Shown: positions 1-8,854 of the stretch, piece by piece
Numbering within the stretch: the stretch's first letter is position 1
How the letters are laid out: every line of letters starts with the position of its first letter
Origin: Rhodopirellula sp. SM50
GTDB lineage: Bacteria; Planctomycetota; Planctomycetia; Pirellulales; Pirellulaceae
Direction: 5' to 3'
DNA: 64,000 nt
Assembly: GCF_002289565.1 (NCBI RefSeq)
Contig: NZ_NTFY01000017.1
Span: 62,001-126,000, forward strand
Notes under the pieces: generated by a model
The model's input: the letters and a program-made list of their open reading frames with translations, nothing else
What the model was told of the DNA's origin: nothing
The model's database searches: none
Translations under genes and position numbers: made by a program

Positions 1-782
1 TAAAGAAGTACCAGCAGAAAGCCAAGCGTTTGGGTTTGGATACCCAAGAAGCGTTTGCCGATGAAGAACAGGTTTGGCCCAACGCCAAGCAACCGCGTCG
101 CGTCCGAACCCTGCAGGCCCACGCGACCTACGCCGCCATGGTCGAATCGATGGACCGCGCCGTGGGCATCGTCATGGATCGGCTCGAAGCCTTGGGCTTG
201 ATGGACGAGACCATCATTTGTTTGACCAGCGACAACGGCGGACTGTCGACCTCGGAAGGTTCACCGACCAGCAACTTGCCACTTCGCGGCGGCAAGGGAT
301 GGGTTTACGAAGGCGGGATCCGTGAAGCGTTCATGATCCACGCCCCGATGATCAAGGACGCCCCAAAATCATGCAACCTCCCCGTCGTCAGCACCGACTT
401 CTATCCGACACTGCTGGAGCTGGCCGGTTTGCCCTCATTGCCTCAACAACACCTCGACGGCGTTTCGCTGGTGCCGCTGCTCGATGGGGCGAAGAAACTG
501 GAACGCGATGCCATCTATTGGCATTATCCGCACTACAGCAATCAAGGCGGATTCCCGGGCGGAGCGATTCGGATGGGTGACTGGAAGTTGGTCGAGCGAT
601 ACGAGGACGGCAAGGTTCATCTTTACAACTTGGCCGAAGACGTCGGCGAGCAAAACGATCTCGCCGATCAACATCCCGAGCGCGTTGAACAGATGCGTGA
701 AAAACTGCATCGCTGGTACCAAGACGTCGACGCCAAGTTCCTACGTCCCAAAGACAACGGCCCGATGCCCTGGCGGCCCTAG
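1..782 (+). CDS. Sulfatase, C-terminal part (5' end outside window)
   Basis: This is the last 260 or so residues of a type I sulfatase that hydrolyses sulfate esters, in planctomycetes typically on algal polysaccharides. The reading frame is open from the first bases of the window, so the catalytic Cys/Ser-x-Pro-x-Arg motif that becomes formylglycine lies outside. Visible family signs are TSDNGG, the LPLRGGKG segment followed by YEGGIR (sulfate-binding Lys and Gly-rich turn), the STDFYPTLLELAGL helix, and an LDGVSLVPLL stretch, all in the usual sulfatase order. The C-terminus (LYNLAEDVGEQNDLA) matches the common end of the family. It is followed by a secreted concanavalin-like protein, a usual neighbour. 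Substrate cannot be told from this part. Confidence 0.93.
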   Translation, partial: KKYQQKAKRLGLDTQEAFADEEQVWPNAKQPRRVRTLQAHATYAAMVESMDRAVGIVMDRLEALGLMDETIICLTSDNGGLSTSEGSPTSNLPLRGGKGWVYEGGIREAFMIHAPMIKDAPKSCNLPVVSTDFYPTLLELAGLPSLPQQHLDGVSLVPLLDGAKKLERDAIYWHYPHYSNQGGFPGGAIRMGDWKLVERYEDGKVHLYNLAEDVGEQNDLADQHPERVEQMREKLHRWYQDVDAKFLRPKDNGPMPWRP

Positions 783-892
783 TATTGCGGCCGGTCGTTT
801 GCGTCGAGCGCGTTTGCCCCAGCGCGCAGCGCGCTTGCCCCGTCGTGATCATGAAGCCCACCGCCGCCCCCCAGTCCCCCTCAGAAAATCCG

Positions 893-1546
893 ATGACAAC
901 ACGAACACTGTTCGCCGTATTTCTCGCCTTCACTCTCGTTCAGACCGAGTCCATCCACGCCGTCGAATCGCAATTTGATGTCGCTCCGCAAAACAGCGAT
1001 CTGGTTGTCGATCAAACGTTCGACGGACCGCTCGGCGACAAGTGGCACATCAACACCGGATCATGGAAGGTGGCCGACGGCGTGCTGCAGGCAAAGGAAT
1101 TGCCGGCCGACAAACACGCCGCAGCGGCCCGTTACACCGCCCAGACCGACAATGCCGTCTACCAATTGCGTTTCAAACTCTCCGACGGCACCAAGGCCTT
1201 TCATTTCGGATTCGATCCGGCCAAGGGCGAACTGGACAAGAAGGGGCACCTGTTTTCGGTCATTATCACGCCTGCGGGATGGCGGGTCATGAAACACGTC
1301 GACAAAAACCGCCGCCAAGACGACCCCAACGAAATACTCGCCTCCTCGGACACCGCCGTCGAAACCGACCGCTGGCACCAATTGCGTCTAACGACTTGGG
1401 AGACTTACGTGACAGCGACTCTCGACCAAACGCAGCTCAAGGCGTCACACCCAACGTTTGCCGTGAAGAAGCCGACCCTCGTCTTCCGATGCTCCGGGGA
1501 CGCTGTCCAGATCGACGACGTCAAGGTTTGGAATCAACGCAAGTGA
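893..1546 (+). CDS. Secreted concanavalin-like (DUF1080/LamG-like) protein
   Basis: A 217-residue secreted protein. I start it at ATG 893 because this gives a clear signal peptide (MTTRTLFAVFLAFTLV, cleavage near HAVES); the longer open frame upstream encodes a non-hydrophobic leader. The body is predicted to be a beta-sandwich. It opens with DQTFDG, has GDKWHINTGSWKVADGVL early on, and ends with QIDDVKVWN, the typical layout of DUF1080/3-keto-disaccharide hydrolase-like and LamG-like domains of planctomycetes. No catalytic residues can be assigned. Position directly after a sulfatase suggests a role in polysaccharide binding or breakdown, which is inference. Confidence 0.75.
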   Translation: MTTRTLFAVFLAFTLVQTESIHAVESQFDVAPQNSDLVVDQTFDGPLGDKWHINTGSWKVADGVLQAKELPADKHAAAARYTAQTDNAVYQLRFKLSDGTKAFHFGFDPAKGELDKKGHLFSVIITPAGWRVMKHVDKNRRQDDPNEILASSDTAVETDRWHQLRLTTWETYVTATLDQTQLKASHPTFAVKKPTLVFRCSGDAVQIDDVKVWNQRK

Positions 1547-1571
1547 CGACGGTTGCGATGGGGGTTCCATT

Positions 1572-1658
1572 AAAAAAAGCCAGCGATGGGGATCCCATCA
1601 TGAGTGGGGCAAACTCATGCGGGCCACCATCGCTGGCTGGCTCGACTGTGCGACGTCT
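1572..1658 (-). ncRNA. Candidate small RNA with intrinsic terminator (minus strand)
   Basis: Read on the minus strand, a perfect TATAAT (plus-strand attata, 1665-1670) is followed about 7 nt later by roughly 87 nt that end in a strong hairpin and a run of seven T. The hairpin arms are AGCCAGCGATGG (1578-1589 plus strand) and its complement at 1627-1638, with a nested CATGAGT/ACTCATG stem (1598-1604, 1613-1619). No minus-strand protein gene lies upstream that would need this terminator. The -35 region is poor. Alternatively the hairpin only ends transcripts of the gene at 893-1546, but the T run is on the wrong side for that. Confidence 0.4.
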
Positions 1659-1983
1659 GTCAAGATTATAAGGGTTCAACAACGGACCACGCCACCAAAT
1701 TCTTCCGGCCACCGTGAAGGGAACACCGGGAAAACGCTGGACGGCTCAGGTCGCTGCGATCTCGCCGACGGGCGCAAGCACACCCGTCCAATCTACATCT
1801 CCCGGCGCCCCGCGTTTTCCCCTCATTGAATTCATGGAAAATCCAAGAATAAAATCGGACGCCGTGGCGTCACTTGATCAGATCGTCGTCAAATTGACCC
1901 TTGCCCCGTTTCCGCTCGACAAACGCAACCCGAACATTGAGCGCTGACACCGCACTCGGCAAATAATCGGTACACTGCTGTTC

Positions 1984-2595
1984 ATGCCCTGTGACCAAAA
2001 AGACGACAGCGATCAAGACAGTGTTTCGGAGTGGATCGCCGACATGAAACGAGGCGACTCGATGGCCGTCGCTTCGTTGTGGGAGCGTTATTTCGAGCGA
2101 ATCTGCCAATTGGCGGACAAAAAACTTGCCGGGGCGTCTCGCAGCTTTGTTGACGAACATGACCTCGCCATCGGGGCGATGCGGGCCATTTGGGAAGGCG
2201 CTCGAAAAGGCCGATTTCGGCGATTGCAGAATCGAGAGGACCTTTGGCAACTGTTGGTCGTGATCACCAAACGCAAAGCGGCCAACGTGCATCGCGATCA
2301 ACATGCTTTGAAACAACGTCGCGGCCGCAGGAGTGACTTTCACCCCAGTATTTTGCTGGACTTCGTCGAACTGATCGAATCACCGCCGACCGAAACGCTG
2401 ATCGACCAGATCCCGCTGTCCTGCCGGGAGTTGCTCTCGCGACTGAACGACCGAGATCGCGAGATCGCGTTGATGCGGTTGGCGGGGCATTCGAACCGAG
2501 AAATCGCGGTCGAGCAGGATTGCAGTGTCGCGACGGTGGAGCGTCACTTGCGGAACATCCGCGAGGTCTGGTCGGATCACGATCCGAGTTTGTGA
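1984..2595 (+). CDS. ECF-type RNA polymerase sigma factor
   Basis: A 203-residue sigma-70-like factor of the extracytoplasmic-function group, the expanded planctomycete kind. The N-terminal half (SMAVASLWERYFERICQLA) fits region 2, with an unusual DEHDLAIGAMRAIW segment; the C-terminal half has a clear region 4 helix-turn-helix: DREIALMRLAGHSNREIA followed by VATVERHLRNIREVW, which would contact the -35 box. ATG 1984 is the first start after an AT-rich stretch. No anti-sigma gene with the usual membrane anchor is adjacent; a second sigma factor and a Ser/Thr kinase follow, so control by phosphorylation is possible but inferred. Confidence 0.88.
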   Translation: MPCDQKDDSDQDSVSEWIADMKRGDSMAVASLWERYFERICQLADKKLAGASRSFVDEHDLAIGAMRAIWEGARKGRFRRLQNREDLWQLLVVITKRKAANVHRDQHALKQRRGRRSDFHPSILLDFVELIESPPTETLIDQIPLSCRELLSRLNDRDREIALMRLAGHSNREIAVEQDCSVATVERHLRNIREVWSDHDPSL

Positions 2596-2775
2596 CCGCC
2601 GCGCCGGCAGGCCTCCAGCCGGGCGTTTCAGCCCGTTTCCCGGCAATCAAGTTTGCAGGAAAGCCATTTGGCGGGTATCTTGAAAGCCCCGAAAACAGGT
2701 GCTTTCTTATCCATCGATCGAGCTATCCAGGCGACTCGAACGACTTCACCGCGGCGGGTTGAGGGAACCAGTTTG

Positions 2776-3384
2776 ATGAGCACATCGGTCAACGCGGGCG
2801 ATTCGACGGGATCTGCAGCGACTGCGAGCGGACTGGTCGGTCAGTTGTGCGATCAAGACCCGCAGGCATGGGCGAGGTTCGCAGATCTCTACACACCGAT
2901 GGTGTATCGCTGGTCGCGCCGCGCGAACCTGCAGATGGCTGAGGCCAGGGACCTGACCGTGGAGGTCTTTCGGGTCGTCTCCACGCGGCTGTCCACGTTT
3001 ACGCCCACCGGTGTCACCGGTAGCTTTCGCGCCTGGCTGTGGGAAATCAACCGCCAGGTCTTGCGTCGGCATTTCGAACGCCTGCAGACCGAACCGGGTG
3101 ATCAAGCCGAATCGACGGCGGACGTTTGGCGGTGCAACGTTGCGGAGATGCTCCGTTGCGACGTGCCGCCCGATGAAGAGGAAGTGAGAAAGGGGCTGGT
3201 GTTTCGAACGCTTCGCATGATCCGCGATGACTTTGAAGAGACGACGTGGCAAGCATTTTGGCGGACCACGATCGAGAATCAATCTGCAACGGATGTCGGA
3301 CGCGACTTGGCGATGACCGCGACAGCCGTTCGCCAAGCAAAGTATCGCGTCTTGTGTCGAATGCGCGAAGAAATGATGGAATAG
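2776..3384 (+). CDS. ECF-type RNA polymerase sigma factor, paired with a Ser/Thr kinase
   Basis: A 202-residue sigma-70-family protein. I choose ATG 2776, which has GAGGGA about 10 nt upstream, over a longer open frame beginning at 2653. Region 2 is seen in DPQAWARFADLYTPMVYRW with LTVEVFRVVSTRLSTF; region 4 is the ENQSATDVGRDLAMTATAVR helix-turn-helix followed by QAKYRVLCRMREEM. The gene ends 10 nt before the kinase at 3395, so the two are almost surely cotranscribed. In planctomycetes, sigma factors of this type are commonly encoded next to multi-domain kinases; the kinase is the likely signal input. The target regulon is unknown. Confidence 0.87.
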   Translation: MSTSVNAGDSTGSAATASGLVGQLCDQDPQAWARFADLYTPMVYRWSRRANLQMAEARDLTVEVFRVVSTRLSTFTPTGVTGSFRAWLWEINRQVLRRHFERLQTEPGDQAESTADVWRCNVAEMLRCDVPPDEEEVRKGLVFRTLRMIRDDFEETTWQAFWRTTIENQSATDVGRDLAMTATAVRQAKYRVLCRMREEMME

Positions 3385-3394
3385 ACGACGCCCG

Positions 3395-6382
3395 ATGACC
3401 GCTCCCGATGATTCCGCAGAAGAATTCGATCGCGAACTCTCTTTGCTTGGCGAGTTGAGCCAGTGGGAGGGTGATCCGTTTGAATTGGAAGCCGGCTGCA
3501 TTGAATCGGTCTCCAAAGTGCGTTCGTTATCCACCAAGCATGACGAAGCCGAAGACGTAGACGTCGCGACAGACATCCGTGACGCCGTCGGGGACTTGCT
3601 TCCCTCCTTGAAAATCGGCCCGTATCGATTGCTGGGCCACCTTGGCCAAGGTGGCATGGGGCGTGTTTTCAAGGCGCGTCACGAACGTCTCGATCGCATC
3701 GTCGCGCTCAAGGTGCTGACCGCTGCGAAACAGAAACGATCGGCGATCAAGCGACGTTTTCGCCGCGAGATGAAGGCACTCGGCAAGATCAGTCATCCCA
3801 ACATCGTCGCAGCGACCGATGGCGGCATCCGTGACGGCATCCAATTTCTGGCCATGGAACTTGTCGACGGGGTGACGTTTTCCCAGCTGCTGCGTTATTG
3901 CCGACCGTTGGCGATCCCGGACGCCTGTGAACTGGCTCGACAGACCGCGATCGGCTTGGCAGCGGCGCACGAAGCCGGACTGATTCATCGCGATATCAAG
4001 CCGTCCAACCTGATGCTGGCACCGGATCACGAGGGCGCGCCGGTGGTCAAGATTCTGGACTTGGGATTGGCCTCGATCTGTGAACCGAACGCGGACCGTG
4101 ACGAGTTGACCGCGACCGGCCAAGTGATCGGAACCCTGGAGTTTATGTCGCCCGAACAGGGACTCAACAGTCGCGACGTCGATTATCGCGCCGATATCTA
4201 TTCGCTCGGTGCGACGCTGACGAAGTTGCTCTGTGGCAGGACGCCGAACAACGCGGACGCAAACAGGACAGCCGTCGAGCGGGCGGTCGCGTTGACCACT
4301 CAGGACGCGCCCTCGATTTCAACGATGCGAGATGACCTGCCCCCACAACTGGTCGCCCTGATCGATCAAATGGTCCGCCGGTTGCCGGAACAGCGACCGG
4401 CAGATCTGAATGAAATCGCAACTCGACTGCAGCCCTTCGCCCAGAATCATCAGCTTGCCGAATTGCTCATCGCCTGTCCCAAGCCGAGCCTGTCGTCGAC
4501 CGGGCCGATCAGCGAGGTGGAGCGGATCGGACCGGCCAGCGACGTGCATCCCGTCACGGTCAGTCTTCACCGCTCGCAATTTCAATGGCCAGACCGCGCC
4601 GACCGACAGGCCACCGTTGGCCTCCGTCGCTGGCCTTTCATCCTGGCAATCCCGCTTGTCGCGCTACTCGCCTGGGTTGGTCTTGTCGGCAACCCCTTCG
4701 ATCGGGTCGATCCCCGCGCCGCTCCGCTTTCAGGCGGGGAATCACCCGCACCAACGCAGTCACCGGAGACATCGCAGGAAGCCGTGCCGAAGGACTGGAC
4801 GGCATGGAACCTCTCGACCAACTTGATCACCTATTGGCCGATTGATGCCGGCGACGAAAACCGCTTGGCCGACCGATCAGGAAACGGACACGATGTCGAT
4901 GACGTTTTGAACGGACGGTTGACCCTCCGCGACGCCGCGCCACTGCCCGGCGACCGCGCGTCGTTGGACATCGTTTCGACGGCCGGACCGATCGCTGTAA
5001 ATCCGGATCGCACCGTCTTGGACGACGAGATGACGGTTGCGTTTTGGATCAAACGGAAGCACTTCGTCTTCGATGTGTTGCCGATCCTGCGCTACGCAAC
5101 ACCGACCTGCGTGTTCTCAATCAGCATGACCGGCAACACTTCGCCGCGGCCGGGTGAAATCGTCATCGAAGGCTTCAGTGAATCCGTCCAAGATTCAAGC
5201 CCTCCAGCATTGAAATCGAACATTGACGCGTTCTGGCATCACATTGCCGTCGCGAAGGACGGGACCGAATTGCGGCTGTACGTCGACGGGCGATTGGTCG
5301 ATCACGCCGTTTTCGATGACACGCCTCGGCGCGATGATGTGTCCCTGCTCGTCGGCGCCCAAGTCCAACGTAAACGCGTTTCGATCCTGATGGACGAATT
5401 TATTTTGTTGGATCGTGCACTCGACGTCGACGAAATTGCCTACGTGACGCAACATCGCCTTCCGCCCAAGCCGTTGCTCGCGCCCCTTTCGCAGCCGGAG
5501 GTGCACAAGATCCGGCGTCAATGGGCCAGTCATCTGGGTGTGGATGAGTCGACGAACAATTCGATCGGGATGATGCTTTGCTTGGTGCCGGCCGGTGAGT
5601 TCACGAGGGGCACCGGTCCAGATGAACTTGAGCAACTGGCGGTCCAAGACAAACGCAAAAACATGCGAGATCGTTATCTGACCGAAACGCCGGCACACCG
5701 CGTTCGGGTGCCGCTGCCGATCTACGTCGGCGCAATGGAAGTCACACAATCGCAATACAAAGCGGTGATGGGCGAGAACCCGGCATCGTTCTCAGCCGCC
5801 GGGGAAAAACGGCAACGTGTCGACGGCATGGACACCGGCGATTATCCCGTGGAGTCGGTCAGCTGGTTCGACGCGATCGAGTTTTGCAATCGACTCAGTA
5901 AGCAGGAAGGGTTGAATCCTTGCTACGACATCCGTGGTGTCGAAATCAAAGTTCTGCAGGGAAACGGCTATCGATTGCCGACCGAGGCGGAATGGGAGTA
6001 TGCCTGTCGCGCGGGAACGGACACGCCATGGTCGTATGGCGAACAAGACTTTCGACAGTCTTCCTGGGTCGTCGCCAACGCCCAGGAGCAGCCTCAGCCG
6101 GTGGCGCAGCTTGCCCCCAATGCGCTGGGGTTGTATGACATGCATGGCAACGTCTTCGAATGGTGCTTTGATTTTTTTGATCAAGCCACCTATACCGAAT
6201 GCTGTGCAGACCTGGGAATCGACCCGACCGGGCCGGACACCGGCACACGCCGCGTGTTCCGCGGGGGAAGCTGGTGGCAACGCCGCCCCAATTCCCGATC
6301 GGCGTTTCGCGGCCATCACTTCCCGCATTTCCAGTCCCACGAGCACGGGTTTCGCGTCGTCCGCCAAATCGGATCACCGTAG
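3395..6382 (+). CDS. Ser/Thr protein kinase fused to LamG and FGE-sulfatase (SUMF1) domains
   Basis: A 995-residue three-part membrane protein. Residues 77-350 form a Hanks-type kinase: glycine loop GQGGMG (84-89), Lys106 in ALK, HRD at 198-200, KPSN, DLG at 222-224 in place of DFG, and the GTLEFMSPEQ activation segment. One membrane helix follows (about 413-431). The outer part has a LamG/concanavalin-like domain (about 475-690) and a formylglycine-generating-enzyme-like domain (about 705-993) with EVTQSQY, YRLPTEAEWEYACRAG, LYDMHGNVFEWC and FRGGSWW. The layout suggests a receptor that binds a ligand outside and phosphorylates inside. It is probably cotranscribed with the sigma factor 10 nt upstream. 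Whether the FGE-like domain is catalytic is unknown; it may only bind. Confidence 0.92.
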   Translation: MTAPDDSAEEFDRELSLLGELSQWEGDPFELEAGCIESVSKVRSLSTKHDEAEDVDVATDIRDAVGDLLPSLKIGPYRLLGHLGQGGMGRVFKARHERLDRIVALKVLTAAKQKRSAIKRRFRREMKALGKISHPNIVAATDGGIRDGIQFLAMELVDGVTFSQLLRYCRPLAIPDACELARQTAIGLAAAHEAGLIHRDIKPSNLMLAPDHEGAPVVKILDLGLASICEPNADRDELTATGQVIGTLEFMSPEQGLNSRDVDYRADIYSLGATLTKLLCGRTPNNADANRTAVERAVALTTQDAPSISTMRDDLPPQLVALIDQMVRRLPEQRPADLNEIATRLQPFAQNHQLAELLIACPKPSLSSTGPISEVERIGPASDVHPVTVSLHRSQFQWPDRADRQATVGLRRWPFILAIPLVALLAWVGLVGNPFDRVDPRAAPLSGGESPAPTQSPETSQEAVPKDWTAWNLSTNLITYWPIDAGDENRLADRSGNGHDVDDVLNGRLTLRDAAPLPGDRASLDIVSTAGPIAVNPDRTVLDDEMTVAFWIKRKHFVFDVLPILRYATPTCVFSISMTGNTSPRPGEIVIEGFSESVQDSSPPALKSNIDAFWHHIAVAKDGTELRLYVDGRLVDHAVFDDTPRRDDVSLLVGAQVQRKRVSILMDEFILLDRALDVDEIAYVTQHRLPPKPLLAPLSQPEVHKIRRQWASHLGVDESTNNSIGMMLCLVPAGEFTRGTGPDELEQLAVQDKRKNMRDRYLTETPAHRVRVPLPIYVGAMEVTQSQYKAVMGENPASFSAAGEKRQRVDGMDTGDYPVESVSWFDAIEFCNRLSKQEGLNPCYDIRGVEIKVLQGNGYRLPTEAEWEYACRAGTDTPWSYGEQDFRQSSWVVANAQEQPQPVAQLAPNALGLYDMHGNVFEWCFDFFDQATYTECCADLGIDPTGPDTGTRRVFRGGSWWQRRPNSRSAFRGHHFPHFQSHEHGFRVVRQIGSP

Positions 6383-6517
6383 CGGAGCGTGCCAACGGCT
6401 TGTCGATCGAAGCAACCGTTTGAGATCATCTCGATGGCGTCATGCGGTCCCTCACGCGTCGTGCTAGTATAGTGCGTTTTTCATCCCCGCTCTTCGAAAA
6501 TTAGTTCTTCCATCGCG

Positions 6518-6907
6518 ATGACAAGGCTCTTTGCAGGCACCCCGTTTGATATTCCTCCCGAGTGTGAGGATTGCGGCAAACCAGAATCCGAATGCATTTG
6601 CACGCCGGAAGAAAAGGCTCAAGCGGAAGCGAAACGCAAACGCGACGCCGACCGATTGCCTCCAGAAAAACAGACCGCCCGCATCAGCGTTCAAAAACGA
6701 AAGGGCGGGCGCAAGGCAACAGTCGTCGAAGGCTTGACCGCCAAGGCGAACGACCTGGCGGACGTGTTGACTCGATTACAAGCCGCCTGCGGCAGCGGCG
6801 GAACGGTCAAACCCAAGGAAGACCTGATCGAAATCCAAGGCGACCACAGCGACACCGTTCGCAAAACGCTTGCCGGAATCGGATTCAAAGTGAAACCGAC
6901 CCGGTAA
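6518..6907 (+). CDS. SUI1/YciH-family translation factor
   Basis: A 129-residue protein. Residues 56-129 form a SUI1 domain: ISVQKRKGGRKATVVEGL, then LAAACGSGG-type text (here LQAACGSGGTVK) and a closing IEIQGDHSDTVRKTLAGIGF. This is the bacterial relative of eIF1, thought to act on initiation at the small ribosomal subunit. The N-terminal 30 residues carry a compact cysteine group (CEDCGKPESECIC) that could bind a metal, an extension found in some bacterial SUI1 proteins. The start is ATG 6518. It stands alone between the kinase gene and a convergent FHA gene. Confidence 0.9.
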   Translation: MTRLFAGTPFDIPPECEDCGKPESECICTPEEKAQAEAKRKRDADRLPPEKQTARISVQKRKGGRKATVVEGLTAKANDLADVLTRLQAACGSGGTVKPKEDLIEIQGDHSDTVRKTLAGIGFKVKPTR

Positions 6908-6936
6908 CGCGATGTCGAGCCTGACTGCCTTCAGCG

Positions 6937-7344
6937 TCAGCCGACGTCTTCGGTCGGCGGAATGATTTTTACCGGTTGGGTTTCTCCCAGATCATAAACT
7001 TCCAGATCATAGGCGGACTCGGGCTCATCGATTTGGTCGATTGCTTCGTCGGTCATTTCCACACGCAGCGTAATCACACCGATCTTGACTTCGCTGCCGG
7101 GCAGCAACACGGCCTTGTCGACGCGTCGATCATCGACGTAAACGCCGTTCTTGGATCCCAGATCGCGGACCACCAGCGACCCGTAGGGGTCGATCAGGAA
7201 CTGACAGTGCTTACGGCTGATCGAACCGTCACTGAGCGTGATCTCGGCCGTCGGACAGCGACCGATGGTCACCGGAGGGGAAAGGACCCATTGTTGTCGG
7301 TCGATGCCGCTGGCGGTGTCGACCCATACGAACTTGTAATTCAT
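6937..7344 (-). CDS. FHA-domain protein
   Basis: A 135-residue cytoplasmic protein built on one forkhead-associated domain, a phosphothreonine-binding fold. Hallmarks are TIGRCPTAEITL, then GSISRKHCQF (Ser and His of the pThr pocket), and DLGSKNGVYVDDRRV. I start at ATG 7344 (MNYKFVWVD); an open frame continues upstream but adds an unlikely leader. The acidic C-terminus (DEPESAYDLEVYDLGE) has no recognised domain. It probably reads the output of Ser/Thr kinases such as the one 3 kb away, though no partner is proven. Convergent with the SUI1 gene. Confidence 0.88.
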   Translation of the reverse strand: MNYKFVWVDTASGIDRQQWVLSPPVTIGRCPTAEITLSDGSISRKHCQFLIDPYGSLVVRDLGSKNGVYVDDRRVDKAVLLPGSEVKIGVITLRVEMTDEAIDQIDEPESAYDLEVYDLGETQPVKIIPPTEDVG

Positions 7345-7617
7345 CGGCAGCGTTCCAAGAAAGAGAAGAGAAGAAGGATCCGCCTGAATGTTCTCGAAGA
7401 CAAATTTACACCATGGCGCGCCCGCCGTCGAATTCAGTTGCGCCAGAAAACTCACGGACGCCGAAAATCGTGCTCGCTGCCGCCCGACTCGCTCGACGAC
7501 CGTCCCGCCTGACGATGGTGGCGGGCTGACGTGGCGGTGGACCCCGTTTGGTTTCCGAGTAGATTGGTCGTCCGCGCTGGCATTTCCCTCCCTTCCCCCC
7601 GTTCACGACAAAAATTC

Positions 7618-8649
7618 ATGAAAACCGTTTGGCCATCCCTTCCCGCCTGGGGCGTGTTGTTGTTTCTGATCCTGATCCCCGATGTGTCGCGAGGTGACCA
7701 ACCGGTTTCTGTGATCTTTGACACCGACATCACCGGAGATGTCGACGACGTGCTGGCCCTGGCGATGCTGCACACGTTGGCCGATCGTGACGAATGCACG
7801 ATCGCCGCGGTAACGGTTTCGAAGATCAATCCGTTGGCCGCACCGTTCGTCGACGCGGTCAACACGTTCTATGGCCGTCCCGATCTCCCCATCGGGGTGA
7901 CACGTGATGCCCAGCACCGTGACAGCAAGTACCTGGACCTGGTCGAAGCAAAAGACGGTGACACGTTCCGCTATCCCCACGACCTTCTCTCCGGCGACGA
8001 CGCACCAGACGCATTGAGGGTGCTGCGTCAAACGTTGTCCGCCGCCGCCGATCAAAGCGTCGCCTTGGTGCAGGTCGGCTTGGCGGCCAACCTCGCCGAT
8101 CTGATCGAGTCGCCGCCGGATTCGATCAGCCCACTCTCGGGCATCGAACTGGTCCGCCGCAAAGTGCGTTTGGTTTCTGTGATGGCCGGTGCATTTCGAC
8201 CCGTCCGCGGCAACCCCCATTTCTTGGAGGCGAACGTCCGTAACGGGATCGAGTCGATGCAGCGGTTCGCTCGGCAATGGCCCGCCGACGTGCCAGTGGT
8301 CTGGAGTGACTTTCTGATCGGCATTGCCGCACCCTATCCCCGCGAAAGTATCGCCCGAGACTTTCGGTATCGAGACCACCACATTGTGCCCGAAGCCTAT
8401 CTGTTGCACAGCGGCCCCAACCACGATCGCCCCACATGGGACCTGACCAGTGTCTTGTACGCCGTGCGACCCGACGACCAATACTTCGGACTATCTCAAC
8501 GCGGCACGGTCGCGGTCGCCGACGACGGCTACACCCGATTCACGCCCGCCCCGCAGGGACGTGACCGCTACCTGACGATGAACCCCATCCAGACCGCCCG
8601 AGTCGTCGAAGTCCAGCGTGCACTCGTCAGCCAACCGCCGAAAGACTGA
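7618..8649 (+). CDS. Secreted nucleoside hydrolase-like protein
   Basis: A 343-residue protein of the inosine-uridine-preferring nucleoside hydrolase fold, which cleaves the N-glycosidic bond of ribonucleosides. ATG 7618 gives a signal peptide (MKTVWPSLPAWGVLLFLILI, cleavage near SRGDQ), so it works outside the cytoplasm. The calcium-binding aspartate cluster is FDTDITGDVDDVLALAML, slightly longer than the classic DTDxGxDD. ALVQVGLAANLADLI and the late HSGPNHDRPTWDLTSVLYAV stretch also fit the family. Planctomycete genomes hold many such secreted members, often with unknown substrate. It is followed by a perfect hairpin. Confidence 0.85.
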   Translation: MKTVWPSLPAWGVLLFLILIPDVSRGDQPVSVIFDTDITGDVDDVLALAMLHTLADRDECTIAAVTVSKINPLAAPFVDAVNTFYGRPDLPIGVTRDAQHRDSKYLDLVEAKDGDTFRYPHDLLSGDDAPDALRVLRQTLSAAADQSVALVQVGLAANLADLIESPPDSISPLSGIELVRRKVRLVSVMAGAFRPVRGNPHFLEANVRNGIESMQRFARQWPADVPVVWSDFLIGIAAPYPRESIARDFRYRDHHIVPEAYLLHSGPNHDRPTWDLTSVLYAVRPDDQYFGLSQRGTVAVADDGYTRFTPAPQGRDRYLTMNPIQTARVVEVQRALVSQPPKD

Positions 8650-8702
8650 GCAAACTGCCCTACCATCCGCTCAGCGTCGGGGTGCGCGCAACGTTCGGTA
8701 TC

Positions 8703-8724
8703 ACCCTCCCGTGTGCGGGAGGGT
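8703..8724. terminator. Hairpin between convergent genes
   Basis: ACCCTCCCG (8703-8711) and CGGGAGGGT (8716-8724) pair perfectly over 9 bp with a TGTG loop. It lies between two convergent genes and could end transcription from either side. There is no T run, so this would be a weak or factor-aided stop. Confidence 0.45.
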
Positions 8725-8854
8725 CGAGCGCAGCGAGGGGAGGGCTTCCGACAGTGATGCTCCATCGCGGCTAGCAACTTTGGCGTCGCAAACTCCTCCG
8801 CGACCATCCCCGAGGGAGGATGACTACAACTTCGTTGCTGCACGAATTCGAGGA

